64,000 nt of DNA. Origin: Brevibacillus porteri. GTDB lineage: Bacteria > Bacillota > Bacilli > Brevibacillales > Brevibacillaceae. Of the stretch, positions 15,037 to 23,634 are shown one piece after another. A program made the position numbers and the translations under genes. How positions within the stretch are numbered: position 1 is the stretch's first letter; each line of letters starts with the position of its first letter. The stretch is taken from positions 248,001 to 312,000 of the forward strand of contig NZ_PXZO01000001.1 in the NCBI RefSeq assembly GCF_003013475.1. Reading direction: 5' to 3'. The notes under the pieces were generated by a model that saw only the letters and a program-made list of their open reading frames with translations, ran no database searches and was not told the DNA's origin.

Positions 15037-16242
15037 ATGAATATGAGTAAACAAGAGAATAGTCAGCGACCGATTCTCTTCCTAATGATCAACATGTTTA
15101 TCGCCATGTTGGGAATTGGCTTGATTATTCCAATTTTGCCCGAATTTCTTAAAGAGTTCGGCGCGGGTGGGGAGACAGCCGGATACTTGGTGGCGGCCTT
15201 TGGTGTGACCCAATTTCTGTTTTCTCCGATTGCGGGGGAATGGTCAGATAAGTACGGTCGAAAAATCATGATTGTCTCGGGACTCGTCCTGTTTACGATC
15301 TCCAATCTGGTCTTTGCCTTAGCTGAACAGACTTGGGTGCTCTACCTTTCTCGTCTGATCGGCGGAATCGGGGCAGCAGCGATGATTCCGTCCATGCTGG
15401 CGTATGTAGCAGACATCACGACAGAGGATAAACGTGGAAAAGGACTGGGGATGCTCGGAGCTGCCATGTCGCTCGGATTTGTTATCGGACCTGGTATTGG
15501 CGGGTTTTTGGCGGAGCTTGGCTTGCGTATGCCGTTCTACATTTCTGCGGCAGTTGGTGCGGTAGCCACACTTGGTTCCATCTTTTTCTTGTCAGAATCA
15601 CTTCCGAAGGAAAAGCAGCTCGCGGCACGAAAAGGCAAAGAGAAGCAGGAAAACATCTTCGTACAACTCGGCAAATCGTTTCAATCGTCGTACTTCATCA
15701 TGCTGGTGCTGATCTTTACGATGACATTTGGCTTGGCGAACTTCGAAGTTATCTTCCCGCTGTTCGTCGATGCGAAGTTCGCTTATACTCCGCGTGATAT
15801 TTCCATCATTATCACAGTGGGAGCACTTGCTGGTACGATTGTGCAGGGAGCGCTAATCGGCAAGCTCATTACTCGTTTTGGCGAGAAGAAGCTCATTAAC
15901 GTGACGTTCTTCTTGTCTGCTGTATCGATGGTGCTGATGCTGTTGTCCGGTAACTTCTGGTATATGCTGATTATGACAGTTATCTTCTTTACCCTGACGT
16001 CGATTATGCGTCCGGCAATCAACACGCTGATTTCCAAGCGAGCAGGGGATGAACAGGGCTTCGTAGCAGGGATGAACAATGCTTATATGAGTCTGGGGAA
16101 TATTTTCGGCCCAGCAGTGGCAGGTACGCTGTACGGGGTTCATTTGAACGCACCGTATTTGTTCGGCGCGATTATCCTGATTCTCAGCTTGTTCTTGTCG
16201 CAGGTGGAAAGCCGTCGCAGCGTGAAGCGCGTCGTGGCCTAA
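15037..16242 (+). CDS. MFS multidrug efflux transporter (NorA/Bmr type, DHA1)
   Basis: 401 residues, 12 hydrophobic segments. MFS motif A is GEWSDKYGRKIMIVSG (about residue 65-80) and antiporter motif C is GFVIGPGIGGFL (about residue 150), which marks drug:H+ antiporters. Overall resemblance is to NorA, Bmr and Blt, which export cationic drugs and dyes. It starts 31 bases after the thioredoxin-like gene without a terminator between them, so it is the last gene of the putative Rrf2-controlled operon. Confidence 0.85.
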   Translation: MNMSKQENSQRPILFLMINMFIAMLGIGLIIPILPEFLKEFGAGGETAGYLVAAFGVTQFLFSPIAGEWSDKYGRKIMIVSGLVLFTISNLVFALAEQTWVLYLSRLIGGIGAAAMIPSMLAYVADITTEDKRGKGLGMLGAAMSLGFVIGPGIGGFLAELGLRMPFYISAAVGAVATLGSIFFLSESLPKEKQLAARKGKEKQENIFVQLGKSFQSSYFIMLVLIFTMTFGLANFEVIFPLFVDAKFAYTPRDISIIITVGALAGTIVQGALIGKLITRFGEKKLINVTFFLSAVSMVLMLLSGNFWYMLIMTVIFFTLTSIMRPAINTLISKRAGDEQGFVAGMNNAYMSLGNIFGPAVAGTLYGVHLNAPYLFGAIILILSLFLSQVESRRSVKRVVA

Positions 16243-16245
16243 CCC

Positions 16246-16274
16246 TTGACATTTTTTTGAAACCAGTGTAAAAA
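16246..16274 (+). promoter_or_regulatory. Promoter of the ileS T-box transcript
   Basis: TTGACA at 16246-16251 and TAAAAA at 16269-16274 preceded directly by TG, spacer 17. It lies immediately after the MFS stop codon. Confidence 0.6.
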
Positions 16275-16304
16275 GTAAGGTAATAAACAAAACACCAACA
16301 AATT

Positions 16305-16577
16305 CATTGACGAGAAAGAGTAAGCTAATCCCCTTGTTCCCCAGAGAGTTGGCCCTAGCGCTGAAAGCCAACGTTCAAGACTTAGCCGAAAATCCTCTCC
16401 GAGAAGGAAAGCTGAAGCATTTGGAGTAAGCTGACCCGGAATCCCACCGTTACAAGGGACGCGTATGATGGTACGTAGTAGAGGTGCCGGAAAATCATGA
16501 TTACATGAGCTTTTCGGAACAAGGGTGGTATCGCGAGATCGAATCTCGTCCCTTAGGGGGCGGGATTTTTTTGCGTT
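16305..16577 (+). ncRNA. T-box leader, isoleucine specifier
   Basis: Stem I starts with the AGAGTAAG motif (16316-16323); GCTAA (16324-16328) pairs with TTAGC (16382-16386) and the facing loop CGAAAATCC carries the specifier ATC at 16392-16394. The conserved T-box AAGGGTGGTATCGCG is at 16521-16535 and the terminator stem ATCTCGTCCC / GGGGGCGGGAT with seven T residues spans 16543-16573. Uncharged tRNA-Ile pairing with specifier and T-box would favour the antiterminator and switch on the synthetase gene. Confidence 0.92.
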
Positions 16578-16622
16578 CTATGAACCTACACTTCTACGCA
16601 AACTACAGAAGAAGGAGTGTAC

Positions 16623-19600
16623 ATGATGAGGAAAGTAGACGTAAAAGAAAAAGCAAGGACACGAGAGTTACGTGTTCTGGATCAGTGGAGGAAAGACGAT
16701 ACATTCCGCAAGTCGATGGACAATCGGCTAGGTAAGCCTAATTTCGTTTTTTATGAAGGGCCTCCAACCGCTAATGGACAGCCGCATATCGGTCATGTGC
16801 TCGGACGGGTCATCAAGGATTTTATCGGACGCTACAAAACGATGTCTGGCTACCGCGTCGTCCGCAAAGCAGGCTGGGATACACACGGTCTTCCGGTAGA
16901 GCTCGGGGTGGAGAAGCGACTCGGCATTTCCGGCAAGCAGGAGATCGAAAACTACGGAGTGGCCAAGTTCATCGAGGAGTGCAAAAATAGCGTATTCGAG
17001 TACGAAAAACAATGGCGCGAGTTGACGGAAGGGATCGCTTATTGGACAGATATGGAGCATCCATATGTGACGTTGACCAACGACTACATCGAAAGCGTCT
17101 GGCACATCCTTTCAGAAATTCATAAAAAAGAACTGCTGTACAAAGGACATCGTGTCAGTCCGTATTGCCCGGATTGCCAGACGACGCTCAGCTCCCATGA
17201 AGTGGCGCAAGGCTATGAAGACGTGAAGGACTTGAGTGCGACGGTCAAATTCAAAAGCAAGACAAGCGATGACATCTTTCTCGCGTGGACGACGACACCA
17301 TGGACACTTCCAGCAAACGTGGCTTTGGCTGTTAACAAAGAGCTCGATTACGTGCGGGTCAAGTACAAGGATGAAGTGTACGTCGTAGCAAAAAATCTTG
17401 CGGAGAAAGTGTTCAAGGAAGGCTACGAGGTTTTGTCCACGCACAAAGGTGCAGAATTCGTAGGGACCCAGTATGAGCCGCCTTTTGGCTATCTAAAGGT
17501 AAACCATGGGCATATTGTCGTCGATGCGGACTATGTCAGTGATACGAGCGGAACTGGGATCGTGCATACTGCACCAGCGCACGGGGAGGATGATTATCGC
17601 ACGACCCGTCAGCATGGACTTGATTTCGTGAACGTCGTGAATTTGGCTGGCCGCTATACCGATCAAATCTCGGATTTCGCGGGTCGCTTCGTTAAGGACT
17701 GCGACGTCGATATCGTAAAAGACTTGTCGCATCGTGGTCTACTGTTTTCCAAGGAGCGCTATGAGCATAGCTATCCGTTTTGCTGGCGCTGCAAATCACC
17801 GCTGCTCTACTACGCGATGGAGAGCTGGTTCATCAAAACGACAGCGATTAAGGATCAGCTGATCGAAAACAATAGCAAGATCGAGTGGTATCCGGGCCAC
17901 TTGCGCGAAGGGCGCTTTGGGAAATTCCTCGAAGAGCTTGTAGACTGGAATATCAGCCGCAATCGGTATTGGGGGACGCCGCTCAATCTATGGCTTTGTC
18001 AGGATTGTGGCTGCGAATATGCACCAGGCAGTGTAAAAGAGTTGCGTGAGAAATCTGTGGCACCACTCGAAGAGAATCTGGAGCTGCACAAGCCGTTTGT
18101 GGATGAGGTGAAGCTGCGCTGCTCCTGCGGCGGTACGATGGAGCGAACTCCTGAGGTCATTGATGTGTGGTTTGACAGTGGTTCGATGCCGTTTGCTCAG
18201 TACCATCATCCATTCGGCGACGAAAAGGTATTTCAGGAGCAATACCCTGCCGACATCATTTCGGAAGGAATCGATCAGACGCGGGGCTGGTTCTTCAGCT
18301 TGCTGGCGGTCTCCACACTCTATAACGGAAAAGCGCCTTACAAGGCGGTCATCTCTACCGGCCACGTTTTGGATGAACACGGCCAGAAGATGTCCAAAAG
18401 CAAAGGGAACGGGATCGATCCGTGGGAGGTTATCGAAGAATTCGGAGCGGATGCGTTCCGCTGGGCGCTTTTGTCTGACAGTGCGCCGTGGAGCAGCAAG
18501 CGGTTCTCTAAGCGGATTGTCGCCGAGGCGAAGTACAAAGTGATCGATACGATCCATAACACGCATGCTTTTTATTCGTTATACGCCTTGATCGATTCGT
18601 TCAAACCAGAAGAGCATCTGCCGCAAGCGCCTGTAAACGAATTGGATCGTTGGATACTTTCCCGCTTGAATACCACCGTGCAGCACGTAGTCAAAGGTCT
18701 GGAAACCTACGATTTCATGAATCCGGCGGGGCATATCGAAGCATTCGTCGACGAGCTGAGCAACTGGTACATCCGTCGTTCGCGGGATCGTTTCTGGAGT
18801 AGCGGGGTGACGCCTGACAAAGTGTCTGCTTACCAGACGCTGCGGGAAGTGTTGCTGACGCTGGCGAAGATGATCGCACCATACGCGCCGCTGATCGCTG
18901 AAGATATGTATGGCAATCTGGGGGGAGAAGGCAGTGTTCATTTGACTGACTATCCGGTGGTGAACACAGAAGCAATCGACGAAACCCTTGAGCGGGACAT
19001 GGAAACGGCTCGACACATCGTGGAGCTGGCGCGGAATGTCCGCAACGAAACTGGACTCAAGACCAGACAGCCTCTGTCCGAGCTGATTGTATCGATGGAG
19101 CAGCCATTTAATCTCGAGCGTTTTGCTGGTATTATCCAAGACGAAATCAATGTCAAAAACATTCGAGTGGAGCAAAGCGACAGCAGCTTCGTGATGTATC
19201 ATTTCAAGCTCAACCTGAAGGTAGCTGGGAAAAAATACGGCAAGCTCGTTGGGCCAATCCAAGGGTATTTAAAGGAATTGAACGATGCCGATGCAGAGAA
19301 AGCAGTGGACAATGGCTACTTGGATGTGGAGGTCGCAGGGGAGAGCGTGCGGCTTACGCTAGATGAGCTGCTCGTGGAAAAGCAAGGGAAGCAAGGCTTT
19401 ACTTCTGCATCCGGCTATCAGCTCCACGTGGCCTTGAATACGACACTCACAGAAGAGCTTGAGCAGGAAGGCTTGGTTCGTGAAGTCATCCGTGTCATTC
19501 AGGATGCACGCAAAAAGCTGGATTTGCCTATCGATAAACGAGTCCAGCTCACACTGGAAGTGGACGATGAGCTACGAGCCGCATTGGAGCGTTTTGATCA

Positions 19601-19706
19601 TGTTTTGCGTGAGAGTGTACTCGTTTCGGGCGTGTCTTTTGCGAAAATAGCAGATAGGGAGATCGTTTCGTTCGGAGACAAAACATTTGGTTTGCACATC
19701 GGGTAA
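16623..19706 (+). CDS. ileS: Isoleucyl-tRNA synthetase, type 2 (eukaryote-like) form
   Basis: 1027 residues from the ATG at 16623 (GAAGGAG just upstream; a GTG at 16617 overlaps it). Class I signatures are GQPHIGHVLGR (about residue 55) and QKMSKSKGNG (about 590); the editing domain contains LAWTTTPWTLPANVA. DMEHPYVTLTNDYIESVWHIL and the missing C-terminal zinc finger of IleRS1 place it with the IleRS2 group, which some Bacilli carry beside the housekeeping IleRS1 and which is naturally less sensitive to mupirocin. Its HIGH motif is the normal order, not the swapped form of hyper-resistant IleRS2. Expression is controlled by the T-box leader. Confidence 0.93.
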   Translation: MMRKVDVKEKARTRELRVLDQWRKDDTFRKSMDNRLGKPNFVFYEGPPTANGQPHIGHVLGRVIKDFIGRYKTMSGYRVVRKAGWDTHGLPVELGVEKRLGISGKQEIENYGVAKFIEECKNSVFEYEKQWRELTEGIAYWTDMEHPYVTLTNDYIESVWHILSEIHKKELLYKGHRVSPYCPDCQTTLSSHEVAQGYEDVKDLSATVKFKSKTSDDIFLAWTTTPWTLPANVALAVNKELDYVRVKYKDEVYVVAKNLAEKVFKEGYEVLSTHKGAEFVGTQYEPPFGYLKVNHGHIVVDADYVSDTSGTGIVHTAPAHGEDDYRTTRQHGLDFVNVVNLAGRYTDQISDFAGRFVKDCDVDIVKDLSHRGLLFSKERYEHSYPFCWRCKSPLLYYAMESWFIKTTAIKDQLIENNSKIEWYPGHLREGRFGKFLEELVDWNISRNRYWGTPLNLWLCQDCGCEYAPGSVKELREKSVAPLEENLELHKPFVDEVKLRCSCGGTMERTPEVIDVWFDSGSMPFAQYHHPFGDEKVFQEQYPADIISEGIDQTRGWFFSLLAVSTLYNGKAPYKAVISTGHVLDEHGQKMSKSKGNGIDPWEVIEEFGADAFRWALLSDSAPWSSKRFSKRIVAEAKYKVIDTIHNTHAFYSLYALIDSFKPEEHLPQAPVNELDRWILSRLNTTVQHVVKGLETYDFMNPAGHIEAFVDELSNWYIRRSRDRFWSSGVTPDKVSAYQTLREVLLTLAKMIAPYAPLIAEDMYGNLGGEGSVHLTDYPVVNTEAIDETLERDMETARHIVELARNVRNETGLKTRQPLSELIVSMEQPFNLERFAGIIQDEINVKNIRVEQSDSSFVMYHFKLNLKVAGKKYGKLVGPIQGYLKELNDADAEKAVDNGYLDVEVAGESVRLTLDELLVEKQGKQGFTSASGYQLHVALNTTLTEELEQEGLVREVIRVIQDARKKLDLPIDKRVQLTLEVDDELRAALERFDHVLRESVLVSGVSFAKIADREIVSFGDKTFGLHIG

Positions 19707-19724
19707 CAAAGCGGTTAGATAAAC

Positions 19725-19771
19725 AACAGCTAGGGAGCATGGTTGGTACACCGGTTCCCTAGCTGTTTTCT
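19725..19771 (+). terminator. Rho-independent terminator of ileS
   Basis: Stem AACAGCTAGGGA / TTCCCTAGCTGTT with an 18-base loop, then TTCTTC. Confidence 0.8.
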
Positions 19772-19775
19772 TCAG

Positions 19776-19918
19776 TCATGTAAGATCTCTGGGTCAAACC
19801 AAACGTCTTCATAATCGTCCGCAACTAAAATTCTCCAGCCCAAATATACCAACCAGTAGTGTCATGCTCCGGATGGATGCGAAGACCATTAAGAGGTAAA
19901 ACACCCTCTCTTACATTC
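19776..19918 (-). pseudogene. Frameshifted 3' remnant of an unidentified gene
   Basis: On the minus strand the frame directly after the MFS stop codon encodes [25 protein letters not shown] change of frame at the AGAATTTTAG stretch (about 19852-19861) then gives [19 protein letters not shown] before a stop. Both halves have normal protein composition and together resemble the end of a small soluble protein, but I do not recognise the family with confidence. No start or ribosome site is present; the 5' part seems lost at the MFS gene border. Confidence 0.45.
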
Positions 19919-19919
19919 C

Positions 19920-21200
19920 TTAGCTTTCTATAGACACATCTTTTTCCAATGTTAATTCATGAAATGATTTCACACGTAGTTGTAAAAATGGGGTGAACAA
20001 TAATGTACAAGCCGAAGCTAACAATCCAATGCCACCCGCAAATAAAGCGAACCGTAACCCCATTGCCCCCGCTAGCATCCCTCCAATTAACGAACCAAGC
20101 GGTAAAGAACCCCACGAGATAAATCGAAATGTAGCATTCACGCGACCTTGCAGGGCATCGGGTACAATTACTTGACGTAAACTGATGGTACTAATGCTAA
20201 ACATTGAGACACCCATTCCGAAAAGAAGCTGTCCGAGCATCATAATCAACGCAATACTTAATTCTGATCCTACTGCTAATGGAGCAAGCAAACCGCCACT
20301 TGCTGCGATCGTAGCGGAACCCACAATTGTTGGACCTACTCCAAAACGACGTACAGCCCTTTGGGCAAGCAGAGAGCCAAATAGGTACCCTACTCCTAGC
20401 GTTCCATAAATGATGCCAAGAATGATCGCACTGATTTTGAGTTCTTGCGATGCATATAGAACATAAATACTAAAAATAACATTCCAGGAAAGGTTAAAGA
20501 CTGTTGAGCAGCGCACCACTCCCCACAGCAACGGTTTTGTGTAAACCGTATGCAGCCCTTCTTTAATTTCCAGCCACATGTTTTTTTGTTTTTTCGCATC
20601 TGTCACGACTGTCTCCAACTTGCGAATCCGGGCTATGTACACAGCGGATATAAAAAAGGATACCGACGTGAACAATATTGCAAAAGGAGCAGTGATTAAC
20701 TGTTCCAATCCACCTGATAAACCCGGCCCAGCAATTTGTGCAGTAGATTTACTTGTCTCTAGTTTGCTATTCCCATCAACAAGCTGCTCCTTGTTCACAA
20801 TGGAAGGCAAAAAGGATGTATAGGCAACATCAAAAAAGACAGTACAGATACCCACTATGAAGGCTACCAAATATAGAACTGTCATATTCAGGAATCCAGT
20901 TAAGGCTGTCAGCGGCACAATGAGCAGTAATACACCCCTGAAAAAGTTAGCGGCGACAAGAATTGGTCGCCGGGGAAATCTGTCTATCCATACACCAGCG
21001 AGCAAACCGAAAATGATAAATGGCGCATACTCGGCAAAACCAAGCAACCCCATTTGCATGGGACTGGCCCCTAAATAGAGAGCTGCCACTAATGGCATTC
21101 CTAATAAGGCAACCTGAGTCCCAAACTGTGATGCAGTTTGCCCAATCCAGAGCCTGCGAAAATCTGTGTTAGTTAACAATCCTTCCACCTTGTTACTCAT
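19920..21200 (-). CDS. MFS transporter (MFS_3/macrolide-efflux type)
   Basis: 426 residues from the ATG at 21200, which follows GGGGGA by about seven bases; a GTG at 21224 has no ribosome site. Twelve hydrophobic segments. [30 protein letters not shown] at the start, [22 protein letters not shown] as motif A and [25 protein letters not shown] in the central loop are typical of the family of EntS and MefA, which exports siderophores or macrolides. The real substrate is not visible. It lies between a gene remnant and a VOC gene and seems monocistronic. Confidence 0.82.
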   Translation of the reverse strand: MSNKVEGLLTNTDFRRLWIGQTASQFGTQVALLGMPLVAALYLGASPMQMGLLGFAEYAPFIIFGLLAGVWIDRFPRRPILVAANFFRGVLLLIVPLTALTGFLNMTVLYLVAFIVGICTVFFDVAYTSFLPSIVNKEQLVDGNSKLETSKSTAQIAGPGLSGGLEQLITAPFAILFTSVSFFISAVYIARIRKLETVVTDAKKQKNMWLEIKEGLHTVYTKPLLWGVVRCSTVFNLSWNVIFSIYVLYASQELKISAIILGIIYGTLGVGYLFGSLLAQRAVRRFGVGPTIVGSATIAASGGLLAPLAVGSELSIALIMMLGQLLFGMGVSMFSISTISLRQVIVPDALQGRVNATFRFISWGSLPLGSLIGGMLAGAMGLRFALFAGGIGLLASACTLLFTPFLQLRVKSFHELTLEKDVSIES

Positions 21201-21316
21201 GTTCGTTCCCCCATTTTTCGTCACAACTAATTACCATTTTTAGTATAGGGGAACTTACGTTTCAAGATCTTGCGTTTTCATTATCGCAAATGTTGAATGA
21301 TTGATGATTCATTTCG

Positions 21317-21637
21317 TTATTTCTCCCAAAGCTCGACCAGTCGGCCTTCAGGATCTTCAATCCAAATAAACTTTCCAAATTCACTACTCTCTTTTTTCTT
21401 TGCAAGAGGTACACCAATTTGCTCAAGATGCTTAATAGTCTCGTCTAGATTATGTACTTGGAAATTTAACATCACTTGTTGTTCTGTTGGAAAATAACTG
21501 TCATTCTCGGTAAAGAAAGAAAAGATAGTCTCATTTCCTAATTCGGGTTTTATCACAGTCCCATTCCAATTTTCTATTTCCATCTTCAACACTTCACTGT
21601 ACCATTTTTTTATGACTTCAATCTGCACACGGGCCAT
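21317..21637 (-). CDS. VOC (glyoxalase/bleomycin resistance) domain protein
   Basis: 106 residues. The pattern WYSEVLKMEIENW, VMLNFQVHNLDETIKHLEQIGV and FIWIEDPEGRLVELWE matches single-domain VOC proteins. The first strand before WYSEVL is shorter than usual (about 12 residues against 20 or more), so the gene may have lost its 5' end or use a short strand. The final Glu of VELWE is a usual metal ligand. The ATG at 21637 has TGGAG upstream, and the promoter of the divergent tetR gene overlaps its first codons. Confidence 0.72.
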   Translation of the reverse strand: MARVQIEVIKKWYSEVLKMEIENWNGTVIKPELGNETIFSFFTENDSYFPTEQQVMLNFQVHNLDETIKHLEQIGVPLAKKKESSEFGKFIWIEDPEGRLVELWEK

Positions 21638-21667
21638 TTGACACTCCAGTAAACCATATACTATAAT
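21638..21667 (+). promoter_or_regulatory. Sigma-A promoter of the tetR gene
   Basis: Consensus TTGACA at 21638-21643 and TATAAT at 21662-21667, spacer 18. Confidence 0.85.
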
Positions 21668-21673
21668 TTCGTA

Positions 21674-21693
21674 CAGAATGAAAATTCATTCCG
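21674..21693. promoter_or_regulatory. TetR operator 1
   Basis: AGAATGA-AAAT-TCATTCC inverted repeat at the expected transcription start of tetR, seven bases after the -10 box. A better copy precedes the RND operon at 22307-22326. Confidence 0.75.
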
Positions 21694-21712
21694 AACGAAA
21701 GGAGTCAAGACC

Positions 21713-22282
21713 TTGTCTGAAACCAAGCGCGAAATAATCTTGGAAGCAGCGCTCGTTCTGTTTGTAGAGCGCGGTTTTGATGGAACGACCGTTCCGATGA
21801 TTTCCGAAAAAGCAGGAGTCGGTGCCGGTACCATCTATCGTTATTTTGAAAACAAAGAAGCGCTCGTTAATACGTTGTTCCAAGAAAGTGTAGGGGAGTT
21901 TCTTGAGACACTCCAAGATGGCTATCCTCGTACAAGTGAAGACTTACGTGAGCAATTTCGGCATATTGCAAAGCAGACGATTCGTTACTCCAAAAAGAAT
22001 TTGAACGCCTTGTTGTTTCTGGATTCCCACACAAATGGTCACTACCTGGACGAAGCCAGCCGAGCTGCATACATGAAGCTGCGCACATTTTTATTCGAGT
22101 TCATTGAACAGGGGCAAAAAAAGAAGGTCATTCGTCCGTTACCAGCGGATGCATTGATTGCAATTGTCGACGGTGCATACATCGCATTGAACAAGTGCAT
22201 TATGGCTGGCGAAATCGAAGAAACCCCCGAATTGCTTGCAGGCGTAGAGGAAGCTTGTTGGGATGCGATCAGAATTCATTAA
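21713..22282 (+). CDS. TetR/AcrR family repressor of the RND efflux operon
   Basis: 189 residues with the N-terminal TetR helix-turn-helix (ILEAALVLFVERGFDGTTVPMISEKAGVGAGTIYRYFENKEALVN, residues 7-51) and a helical ligand domain. The TTG start at 21713 follows AAAGGAG by eight bases. One inverted repeat covers its own promoter and a matching one lies between its end and the adaptor gene, so it most likely represses itself and the efflux genes until a substrate binds. Confidence 0.88.
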   Translation: MSETKREIILEAALVLFVERGFDGTTVPMISEKAGVGAGTIYRYFENKEALVNTLFQESVGEFLETLQDGYPRTSEDLREQFRHIAKQTIRYSKKNLNALLFLDSHTNGHYLDEASRAAYMKLRTFLFEFIEQGQKKKVIRPLPADALIAIVDGAYIALNKCIMAGEIEETPELLAGVEEACWDAIRIH

Positions 22283-22299
22283 TTCTGATCCTTCTTTTG
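22267..22299 (+). terminator. Hairpin at the end of tetR
   Basis: Perfect ten-base stem GATCAGAATT / AATTCTGATC with a CATT loop that overlaps the stop codon, followed by CTTCTTTT. It probably ends or attenuates the tetR transcript ahead of the efflux genes. Confidence 0.6.
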
Positions 22300-22306
22300 A
22301 ACAAAA

Positions 22307-22326
22307 CGGAATGAACATTCATTCCG
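22307..22326. promoter_or_regulatory. TetR operator 2, before the RND operon
   Basis: CGGAATGA-ACAT-TCATTCCG, perfect eight-base arms, 52 bases before the adaptor ATG. Same core as the repeat at the tetR promoter. Confidence 0.8.
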
Positions 22327-22377
22327 AAACATCTTTTCCACAGAAAAAGAGAAGAAACGTATAGGAGTGAGTCGCTT

Positions 22378-23634
22378 ATGGATAAGTCGATCAGAAAAAG
22401 TATGGGGCTTCTGGTGCTGGTCTCCCTTGCAGTAATGACGACGGCTTGCACGAATAATCACGATATGACCTCGTCTGCTGGGAGTATAGCCCAAGCTGAG
22501 GCCAAATTCGTAGAAGCGCATCCGATCCAGCTGAAAAGCTTTCAATCGACTAGTGAACTGTCGGGGACACTTGCGCCCATGGAAGAAACGACGGTTTCGT
22601 TTGAAGTAGCCGGTGAAATCAAGTCGTTGCCGTACAAGGAAGGAGACACAGTCAAAAAAGGAGATGTGCTGGCCCGTCTCCATTCTACTGACTACTCCCT
22701 CCAGCTCGCATTGGCAAACGCCAATGTGCATGGCGCAAACGCACAGCTTTCAAAGGTGAAAAATGGTGCGCGCGAACAAGAGGTCCAGCAAGCAAAAGTA
22801 GCGGTCGAAGCGAAGAAAATCTCACGAGATCAAGCACAGAAAGACTATCAGCGCATGGAACAGCTCTATAAAAGCGGGGCGATTTCCGAAACCGAATTTG
22901 AAAGTGCCAAGCATGCGTTTGAACTAGCTGAAAAAGATTACGCCCAGGCGCAAGAGACCTATTCATTGGTGAAAGCAGGCGCTCGTACGGAGGATATCAG
23001 CGCCACAAGCGCCAGCTACCAGGGAGCCATGGTGACCCGAGATCAGGCAGCAGCTACTTTGGCAAAAACCGAGGTGAAAGCACCTATTCAGGGAACTGTG
23101 CTGGCAAAATTGGCTGATGTAGGGCAGTTGGCAAGTCCAGGTGCTCCTGTCTACCGAATCGGCAACATCCATCAGCTGAAAACAATCTTGCCTGTACCTG
23201 ACAAGGACATCTCATCGTGGAAGGTGGGAGATGAAGTCGAGATTCGCTTGTACGAGGAAAAACGAACAGGAAAGGTAACCAATATATATCCGGCCACGAA
23301 CGAACAGACGGGCACGATTAGCGTAGAAGTAGTCATCGATAACACCAAGAAAGACTGGTTTGCGGGGCAAGTTGTCACTGCAAAACGAACCCTGTCGCAA
23401 AAGAAAGGGATTTTTGTCCCTGCGGAGGCAGTTTTTAGCCGAGGCTCGGAACCCTATGTCTTTTTGCTAACAGATGGAAAAGCAACCAAGACGACTGTCA
23501 CGATTGGTCAGTATGTGGACAATCATTTTGAAGTTACTTCTGGCTTGCAGGCAGGAAGTATGTTGATTACGAAAGGTGCTGATCGCTTGCTTAACGGGGA
23601 CTCTGTTACCGTAAAAGGAGGCAATCAGCCATGA
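22378..23634 (+). CDS. RND efflux periplasmic-adaptor-type (MFP) lipoprotein
   Basis: 418 residues. A signal peptide with lipobox MTTAC (Cys about residue 24) anchors it to the outer face of the membrane. A biotinyl/lipoyl-like half (SFEVAGEIKSLPYKEGDTVKKGDVLARL, about 75-105) and its partner (KAPIQGTVLAKLADVGQLASPG, about 235-260) flank a coiled-coil hairpin (about 110-225), followed by a beta-barrel. It couples to the RND permease, whose start it overlaps by four bases. In a Gram-positive cell without outer membrane no TolC-type partner is expected, and none is nearby. Confidence 0.88.
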   Translation: MDKSIRKSMGLLVLVSLAVMTTACTNNHDMTSSAGSIAQAEAKFVEAHPIQLKSFQSTSELSGTLAPMEETTVSFEVAGEIKSLPYKEGDTVKKGDVLARLHSTDYSLQLALANANVHGANAQLSKVKNGAREQEVQQAKVAVEAKKISRDQAQKDYQRMEQLYKSGAISETEFESAKHAFELAEKDYAQAQETYSLVKAGARTEDISATSASYQGAMVTRDQAAATLAKTEVKAPIQGTVLAKLADVGQLASPGAPVYRIGNIHQLKTILPVPDKDISSWKVGDEVEIRLYEEKRTGKVTNIYPATNEQTGTISVEVVIDNTKKDWFAGQVVTAKRTLSQKKGIFVPAEAVFSRGSEPYVFLLTDGKATKTTVTIGQYVDNHFEVTSGLQAGSMLITKGADRLLNGDSVTVKGGNQP

